Below, in pieces: positions 58,601 to 64,000 of a stretch of DNA of 64,000 bases; position 1 is the first letter of the stretch, and each line of letters opens with the position of its first letter. Source of the DNA: Butyricicoccus sp. Marseille-Q5471 (GTDB taxonomy: Bacteria; Bacillota; Clostridia; Oscillospirales; Butyricicoccaceae); contig NZ_CATNVC010000008.1 of the NCBI RefSeq assembly GCF_951230135.1, forward strand, positions 1 to 64,000, read 5' to 3'. The translations under genes were made by a program, and so were the position numbers. Under the pieces are notes generated by a model. That model had not been told where the DNA came from and made no database searches. It saw nothing but the letters and a program-made list of their open reading frames with translations.

Positions 58601-60235
58601 ATGAACCGTTTTAGTATTTCTACCCCGGAGGGAACCCGCGATTTACTCTTTTCCTCGTGCCGTATGCTGCGCCAAACGGAAACCGCAATTTGTGGTGCGC
58701 TAGAGGCACGCGGCTATAGTGAGATCATCACACCGGTAGTCGAGTATTTCGATGTATTCGCGCAGGCAAACCCAGAGCTCTCGCAGGAGAATATGCTCAA
58801 AATTATCGACCGTTCGGGTCGAATTTGTGTGGCGCGACCGGACAATACTACCCCGATTGCCCGTATCGCGGCAACGCGTCTGGACGATGCGGCGCTCCCT
58901 GTGCGGCTGTATTACAGCCAAAAGGTATTCCGTTCGGTCACCGGGGATCATGGGCACAAGGGCGAATTTCTGCAGATTGGTGCTGAACTGATTGGGGCGG
59001 ACGGCCTTGAAGCTGATTTAGATATTCTCTCAGCGGCATTCCGTGCATTGGCTGAAACAGGAGCAGATAATTTCCGCATTGAATTAGGGCATGCTGAGAT
59101 TTACAAGGCACTGATTGAAGCGCTTGGTGTGGATGCAGGGACGGCAGAACAGGTTCGTCGTCTCATTGAAAACAAGTCGTTCGCCGCGCTGGACGATGTA
59201 CTTGCACCGTATAAAGACCGCGGCGGTTATCGTGCTCTCAAGGCGATGCCGCAACTGTTCGGCGGAACGGAAGTATTGGATGCCGTCGAAAATCTGACGC
59301 AAAACGTTCGGGTTTTGGGTGCGGTATCTTATCTGCGCCGTCTGTACAGAGCGCTCGACGAAGCAGGGTACGGCGATGCCGTGATGATAGACCTCGGCCT
59401 GGTGCATGAAATGGATTATTACACAGGTGTGATGTTCCGCGGTTATATCGGGGGTGCAGGCGCTGCGATTCTATCCGGCGGGCGGTACAACGCGTTGTGC
59501 GCTAAGTTTGGTAAGGATATGCCGGCAGGCGGCTTCGGTATCGACGTAGAACGCGTTGCCGAAAGTCTAACAGGTGCACAGAAGCCCGAAGCGGCCACTC
59601 GTCGCGATACCGTACGCATTGCACTGACAAAGGGACGACTGGAAAAGAAAACACTTGCGCTGCTCAAAAATGCGGGTTACGATATTTCCGAACTGGAAAC
59701 CGGTTCGCGTAAGCTGATTTTCACCCTGCCTGAGACCAGTATTGAAATCGTGCTGGCGAAGGCGGCGGATGTGATTACGTATGTAGAGCATGGCGTGTGC
59801 GATATGGGTGTGGTCGGCAAGGATACCATCATGGAAAAGGGCGGAAGCTTCTATGAAATGGTTGATTTAGGCTTTGGAAAATGCCGCTTCGCACTGGCAA
59901 CCAAGAAGGGCAAGGACGTGTATAGCGGTTATAAAACCCCGGTGATTGCAACAAAGTATCCGGCAGTTACCAAAGCGTTTTTCAACCGAAAGAATATGGA
60001 CGTGGAAACGATTAAGATTGAGGGTTCGGTTGAGCTAGCTCCGCTACTTGAGTTGGCGGATGCGATTGTGGACATTGTAGAGACCGGTACGACGCTTAAG
60101 GAGAACGGCCTTGAGGTCATTGAGGATGTGGCACCGATCACGGCGCGTGTCATCGTCAATCTGGCCAGTGCAAAGATGAAGAAAACCGCAATTCAAACGA
60201 TTATCCGTGACTTGGAAAGCGGCTTGGAGGACTGA
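58601..60235 (+). CDS. hisZG: HisZ-HisG fusion: regulatory subunit joined to short ATP phosphoribosyltransferase
   Basis: First step of histidine synthesis. 544 residues in one uninterrupted frame. Residues 1-325 are HisZ, a catalytically dead HisRS-like domain (TPEGTRDLLF, RPDNTTPIARIA, LQIGAELIGADG, LGLVHEMDYYTGVMF, SGGRYNAL). After a linker (about 323-336) residues 337-544 are short-form HisG: RIALTKGRLEKKTLALL, VEHGVCDMGVVGKDT, and the PRPP loop VDIVETGTTLKENGL. The two are usually separate proteins forming a hetero-octamer with a 1:1 ratio; the fusion fixes that ratio. Ribosome site GAAGGAGATAG precedes. Gene name given only to state the fusion. Confidence 0.93.
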   Translation: MNRFSISTPEGTRDLLFSSCRMLRQTETAICGALEARGYSEIITPVVEYFDVFAQANPELSQENMLKIIDRSGRICVARPDNTTPIARIAATRLDDAALPVRLYYSQKVFRSVTGDHGHKGEFLQIGAELIGADGLEADLDILSAAFRALAETGADNFRIELGHAEIYKALIEALGVDAGTAEQVRRLIENKSFAALDDVLAPYKDRGGYRALKAMPQLFGGTEVLDAVENLTQNVRVLGAVSYLRRLYRALDEAGYGDAVMIDLGLVHEMDYYTGVMFRGYIGGAGAAILSGGRYNALCAKFGKDMPAGGFGIDVERVAESLTGAQKPEAATRRDTVRIALTKGRLEKKTLALLKNAGYDISELETGSRKLIFTLPETSIEIVLAKAADVITYVEHGVCDMGVVGKDTIMEKGGSFYEMVDLGFGKCRFALATKKGKDVYSGYKTPVIATKYPAVTKAFFNRKNMDVETIKIEGSVELAPLLELADAIVDIVETGTTLKENGLEVIEDVAPITARVIVNLASAKMKKTAIQTIIRDLESGLED

Positions 60236-60237
60236 GA

Positions 60238-61539
60238 ATGTTTTTGAAAACCGTGCTTGCGGATGGCTGTGCTGAGCAGACCGTGATTCGTGAGATGAAA
60301 GCGCGCGCAGAGAGTGCCCGCGGTGATATCGAGCAGACCGTTCGTGCGATTATGGACGATGTCAAGACACGTGGATTTGATGCGGTCTGTGCTTATGCCG
60401 AAAAGTTTGACGGGCAGAAGCCCTACGTCGTCGGGCAGGAATTGCTCGATCAGGCGTATAGCAGCTGCGACCCCAAGCTGATTGCGGCGCTCGAAAAAGC
60501 GGCGGCAAATATTCGCGATTATCATGAGCAGATGCTCGTCAAATCGTGGGAATGGGAGCGGCGCTCGGGCGAAAGGCTCGGTCAGACTGTGCGCGGCCTG
60601 CACAAGGTCGGTATTTATGTGCCGGGCGGTACGGCGGCTTATCCGTCGAGCGTGCTGATGAACGCAATTCCTGCCAAGGTTGCAGGTGTGGGCGAAATTA
60701 TCATGGTCACTCCGCCGACTGAAAATATGTCTAAGGAAGTGCTGGCGGCGGCCAAAATTGCGGGTGTAGACACGGTTATCGCTATTGGCGGCGTGCAGGC
60801 CATCGCCGCACTGACATATGGCGCGGGATTTATTCCGCAGGTTGATAAAATTGTCGGCCCCGGCAACGCCTTCGTGGCGAGCGCGAAAAAACTAGCCTTT
60901 GGCACGGTTGATATTGATATGATTGCAGGCCCGTCCGAGGTGCTGGTAATTGCCGACCATACCGCAAATCCTACCTATGTTGCGGCCGATTTGCTTTCGC
61001 AGGCGGAGCACGATAAATTGGCCTCCGCCGTGCTGCTGACCGATTCGATGGCACAGGCGCAGGCAATCTCCTGCGAGATGGAGCGTCAGGCAAAGCTGCT
61101 GCCGCGTTGGGAAATCATACAGGACAGCGTTAAAAATTACGGCTGCGCAATCGTGTTTGAGGAACTGGAGGATGCCTGCAAAATGGCCGATCAGGTTGCG
61201 CCGGAGCATCTGGAGATTGTCACCGCCGCGCCGCGCCGGCTGCTGCCGTATCTGCACAATGCGGGTGCAATTTTCCTTGGTCAATACGCGCCTGAACCGT
61301 TAGGGGATTATATGGCAGGGCCATGTCATGTGCTGCCAACTTCCGGTACGGCGCGGTTTTTTTCGCCGCTTTCAACTGATACTTTTCTCAAGAAAACCAG
61401 TGTGATTGAATACTCGCGCGATGCGCTGGCAGCGTATTCAGATGATATCATTGCGCTCGCGCAAAGTGAGCATCTCGATGCACATGCGAATTCTGTCGCC
61501 GTGCGCTTTCAGGAGGAGACAGCCGATGAGAAACGCTGA
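60238..61539 (+). CDS. hisD: Histidinol dehydrogenase
   Basis: 433 residues. Oxidises histidinol to histidine in two NAD-linked steps. Seen: GIYVPGGTAAYPSSVLMNAIPA, GPGNAFVASAKK, DMIAGPSEVLVIAD, the zinc ligands Gln and His in LLSQAEHDK, and APEHLEI. It starts 2 bp after the hisZG stop and its end overlaps hisB by 14 bp, so the operon is tightly coupled. Confidence 0.96.
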   Translation: MFLKTVLADGCAEQTVIREMKARAESARGDIEQTVRAIMDDVKTRGFDAVCAYAEKFDGQKPYVVGQELLDQAYSSCDPKLIAALEKAAANIRDYHEQMLVKSWEWERRSGERLGQTVRGLHKVGIYVPGGTAAYPSSVLMNAIPAKVAGVGEIIMVTPPTENMSKEVLAAAKIAGVDTVIAIGGVQAIAALTYGAGFIPQVDKIVGPGNAFVASAKKLAFGTVDIDMIAGPSEVLVIADHTANPTYVAADLLSQAEHDKLASAVLLTDSMAQAQAISCEMERQAKLLPRWEIIQDSVKNYGCAIVFEELEDACKMADQVAPEHLEIVTAAPRRLLPYLHNAGAIFLGQYAPEPLGDYMAGPCHVLPTSGTARFFSPLSTDTFLKKTSVIEYSRDALAAYSDDIIALAQSEHLDAHANSVAVRFQEETADEKR

Positions 61540-62101
61540 AATCAACAGAAAAACAAAGGAAACAGAGATTGAACTGACCCTTTCTCTTGATGGCGGTGAG
61601 CGTAAGATTGATACCGGCATCGGCTTTTTCGACCATATGCTCAATTCTTTCGCGGTACACTCCGGCTTCGGCCTGATACTCTCCTGCAAGGGTGATCTCG
61701 AAGTGGACGGACACCACACGGTAGAAGATTGCGGCATCGCGCTTGGGCAGGCATTGAGTCAGTGCCTTGGCGATAAGGCTGGAATCGCGCGATTCGGTGA
61801 GGCATATGTGCCGATGGACGAAGCGCTTGGTTTTTGCGCGCTGGATATTTCAGGGCGTCCGTATCTGGTGTTTGATGCACCTATGCCGCAGACGACGTGC
61901 GGCGCGTATGACACCTGTCTGACGGCAGAGTTTATGCGCGCACTGGCAGTCAATGGTGGACTAACGCTGCATTTGAAATCCGTTTATGGTTATAATGCGC
62001 ACCATATGACTGAGGCCTTGTTTAAGGCATTAGCCCGCGCACTCAAGCAGGCGGCGACCCAAACAGGCGGCGGGGTACTGAGCGCAAAGGGTATGCTGTA
62101 A
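61526..62101 (+). CDS. hisB: Imidazoleglycerol-phosphate dehydratase
   Basis: 191 residues, the stand-alone form without a phosphatase domain. Manganese-binding signatures: DTGIGFFDHMLNSFAVHSGF, DGHHTVEDCGIALGQAL and YGYNAHHMTEALFKALARAL. The start at ATG 61526 (GAGGAGACAGCC before it) lies inside the hisD end; an open frame further up to 61406 is only the hisD overlap. Family length about 195. Confidence 0.95.
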   Translation: MRNAEINRKTKETEIELTLSLDGGERKIDTGIGFFDHMLNSFAVHSGFGLILSCKGDLEVDGHHTVEDCGIALGQALSQCLGDKAGIARFGEAYVPMDEALGFCALDISGRPYLVFDAPMPQTTCGAYDTCLTAEFMRALAVNGGLTLHLKSVYGYNAHHMTEALFKALARALKQAATQTGGGVLSAKGML

Positions 62102-62128
62102 GCAATGAATAGACAACAGGGGAAAAGT

Positions 62129-62746
62129 ATGAGCTATATCGCAATTGTAGACTACGGTGCGGGAAATCTGATGAGTGTGCATAATACACTGGATTTCCTG
62201 GGTTATGACAACAAAATTGCAGACACAGCTGAGATTATCGAGAATGCTGCGGGCGTTATCCTGCCCGGTGTGGGCGCCTTTCCGGACGCAATGGACGCGC
62301 TGCATGCATCCGGCCTTACCGATGCGGTGCTGAAAGCTGCAATGGAAAAGCCCTTTCTCGGCATCTGCCTTGGGATGCAGATGCTGTTTGAGGAGTCGGA
62401 CGAAGTGCGGCTGTGCAAGGGGCTGGGACTGATGCCCGGACGCATTGAACGCATCAAAACGGACTTTAAGCTGCCGCAGATTGGGTGGAATGCACTGCAC
62501 ATACAACGTCCCAACGCAATGACCGCCAATGTGCAGGAGGGCGATTACGTCTACTTCGTGCATAGCTTTATGGCCAGACCTGCGAATCAGGACGATTTGG
62601 CCTGCACAACAGATTACGGAACGGAAGTTCCGGCAATGGTAGCACGAAACAACCTTTTTGGCTGCCAGTTTCATCCCGAGAAGAGTGGGGAAGTGGGACT
62701 GAGCATGCTCAGAAACTTTGCAAAACTGACGGAGGCTGACAGATGA
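62129..62746 (+). CDS. hisH: Imidazole glycerol phosphate synthase, glutaminase subunit
   Basis: 205 residues, class I glutamine amidotransferase that feeds ammonia to HisF. Seen: IVDYGAGNLMSV, GVGAFPDAMDAL, the nucleophile in FLGICLGMQMLFEES, and the His-Glu of CQFHPEKSG. ATG 62129 follows AGGGGAAAAG; an ATG at 62105 in the same frame adds eight residues that do not belong to the family. It overlaps hisA by 4 bp. Confidence 0.95.
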   Translation: MSYIAIVDYGAGNLMSVHNTLDFLGYDNKIADTAEIIENAAGVILPGVGAFPDAMDALHASGLTDAVLKAAMEKPFLGICLGMQMLFEESDEVRLCKGLGLMPGRIERIKTDFKLPQIGWNALHIQRPNAMTANVQEGDYVYFVHSFMARPANQDDLACTTDYGTEVPAMVARNNLFGCQFHPEKSGEVGLSMLRNFAKLTEADR

Positions 62747-63456
62747 GAATTCTCCCGGCAATTGATTTAAAGGACGGCCAGTGTGTTCGTCTGCAGAAGG
62801 GCGACTATGGAACGGCGCACAAGGTAGCGGAGGATCCGGTCGAAACGGCGCGGGGATTTCTCGCCGCAGGTGCGAAGCTGATTCACATGGTCGACCTTGA
62901 TGCCGCAAAGGATGGCTCGCACGCCAATTACGGTGTGGTGGAACGTGTCATACAGGAAACCGGTGCAACGGTTGAACTGGGCGGCGGTGTGCGTTCGATG
63001 GCTGATGTGGAGGCCGTGCTGGCTCTGGGTGTCACACGGGTTATTATTGGCTCAGCGGCAGTCAAAAACCCGTCTTTTGTGCGGGAAGCTGTCGAGAAAT
63101 ACGGTGATAAGATTGCGGTCGGCATTGATGCCAAGAGCGGCACAGTGCGCACGGAGGGGTGGCTCAACGACAGCGGTGAGGATTTTATTTCCTTCGCTAA
63201 GCTGATGGAGTGCTTTGGCGTGCAGAGCATTATTTTTACCGATATTGATAAGGATGGTATGCTTGCCGGACCGAACTTTAAGCAGCTGAGCATGCTCAGA
63301 GCGGCAGTTTCCTGCGGCATTGTCGCGTCCGGCGGCGTGTCCACGATTGAGGACATCCGAAAGCTGAAAGCATTGGGAATCGATGAGGCCATCGCGGGTA
63401 AGGCAGTCTACACAGGCGCACTTGATCTGGCGGCAGCCATCAAGGAGATAGAATGA
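62743..63456 (+). CDS. hisA: Phosphoribosylformimino-AICAR phosphate isomerase
   Basis: 237 residues, TIM barrel of two half-barrel repeats. Catalytic Asp in [17 protein letters not shown] (D8) and the second Asp in [13 protein letters not shown]; phosphate sites [14 protein letters not shown] and [13 protein letters not shown]. Its ATG overlaps the hisH stop and its TGA overlaps the hisF start. Confidence 0.96.
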   Translation: MRILPAIDLKDGQCVRLQKGDYGTAHKVAEDPVETARGFLAAGAKLIHMVDLDAAKDGSHANYGVVERVIQETGATVELGGGVRSMADVEAVLALGVTRVIIGSAAVKNPSFVREAVEKYGDKIAVGIDAKSGTVRTEGWLNDSGEDFISFAKLMECFGVQSIIFTDIDKDGMLAGPNFKQLSMLRAAVSCGIVASGGVSTIEDIRKLKALGIDEAIAGKAVYTGALDLAAAIKEIE

Positions 63457-64000
63457 TGCTGGCAAAACGAATCATTCCCTGTTTGGACGTAAAGGATGGC
63501 CGCGTGGTCAAGGGCGTGAATTTTGTCGGTCTGCGCGATGCGGGCGATCCGGTCGAATTGGCAAAGTTCTACTCACAGCAGGGCGCAGACGAAATCGTCT
63601 TTCTTGATATCACCGCGACCAGTGATAACCGCGATACCATCGCGGATGTCGTGCGCCGCACCTGCCGGGAGGTCTTTGTTCCCGTTACCGTTGGCGGCGG
63701 TATTCGTACAGTCGATGACTTTCGCGATGTTCTGCGCGCGGGGGCAGACAAAATTTCAATCAATTCCTCGGCAGTCAAGAATCCGGAGCTTGTGAACGCG
63801 GCGGCAAAAAAATACGGCAGTCAGTGCGTTGTCGTAGCGATTGATGGACGGCATACCGGCAAAACGCCTTCGGGCTTTGAAGTATACGTTGCAGGCGGCC
63901 GCACGCCGACCGGCATCGATGCGATTGCGTGGGCAAAAGAAGTATATGAGCGTGGCGCAGGCGAGATTTTGCTGACCTCTATGGATAAGGATGGTACAAA
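63456..64000 (+). CDS. hisF: Imidazole glycerol phosphate synthase, cyclase subunit (3' end cut by window)
   Basis: About 181 residues are visible of the usual 253. It starts [20 protein letters not shown], with the catalytic Asp at position 11 when ATG 63456 is used, which matches standard numbering; ATG 63453 adds one Met. [25 protein letters not shown] and [10 protein letters not shown] follow, then [10 protein letters not shown] at the window edge, all canonical. AAGGAG at 63442-63447 is well spaced. With HisH it closes the imidazole ring. hisI/hisE probably follow beyond the edge. Confidence 0.95.
   Translation, partial: MLAKRIIPCLDVKDGRVVKGVNFVGLRDAGDPVELAKFYSQQGADEIVFLDITATSDNRDTIADVVRRTCREVFVPVTVGGGIRTVDDFRDVLRAGADKISINSSAVKNPELVNAAAKKYGSQCVVVAIDGRHTGKTPSGFEVYVAGGRTPTGIDAIAWAKEVYERGAGEILLTSMDKDGT

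Noticed and set aside
1-64000. tRNA, rRNA, CRISPR arrays, prophage or restriction genes.
   Set aside because: No tRNA-like cloverleaf, regular spacer array, or phage or restriction gene was seen on either strand; only the left edge shows a mobile-element trace.

Overview
The window reads as a chromosomal segment of a spore-forming, low-oxygen Firmicute of class Clostridia, most likely Oscillospirales (something near Butyricicoccus/Agathobaculum; the genus is a guess). Reasons: PolC-type DNA polymerase III, the spoIIGA-sigE sporulation pair, MreC/MreD/PBP2/MinD order, MEP-type isoprenoid genes, moderate G+C, AAGGAGG ribosome sites and textbook sigma-A promoters. No rRNA, tRNA, CRISPR array or prophage was seen. 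The left edge carries what looks like the tip of an IS21-type element abutting a PAS-GGDEF gene.

Layout. 1-2.5 kb: IS tip, truncated diguanylate cyclase, and a leftward pair of an unrecognised protein and a MerR-type regulator with a palindrome at its promoter. 2.5-5.6 kb: three tandem, overlapping M42 aminopeptidases. 5.6-7.4 kb: spoIIGA-sigE behind a dense regulatory stretch (two terminators, an extra promoter, Spo0A-box-like sites). 7.4-9.9 kb: PepV dipeptidase plus dipeptide epimerase. 10-12.7 kb: DUF819 transporter, YtqB-like methyltransferase, two zinc-ribbon membrane-tail proteins. 12.8-19.5 kb (leftward): PutP - ComEC-like hydrolase - DUF3006 - LysA, and ProB-ProA-CYTH. 19.7-31 kb (rightward): ZapA, U32 peptidase, Maf, MreC, MreD, PBP2, MinD, MgsA, HisS, AspS.

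31-46 kb is the accessory, catabolic part: an AraC regulator, a sodium:solute symporter with a long structured leader, a VOC protein, iolD-iolB with a divergent AraC regulator, a DeoR regulator, a split transketolase, a MATE exporter, malic enzyme and iolE. Together they suggest uptake and breakdown of myo-inositol or a related cyclitol, with carbon passed to the pentose phosphate pathway; iolG, iolC, iolA and iolJ are not in the window. At 46-47.7 kb lies an ABC ATPase with a decayed permease. 47.9-58.5 kb is the classic pyrH-frr-uppS-cdsA-dxr-rseP-ispG-polC block. 58.6-64 kb is a histidine operon that begins with a fused HisZ-HisG protein and runs off the right edge inside hisF.

I see no clearly new multi-gene system. 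The best second-look items are the symporter leader RNA, the promoter-hairpin unit before spoIIGA, the methylglyoxal synthase with two changed active-site residues, the HisZ-HisG fusion and the deleted ABC permease.
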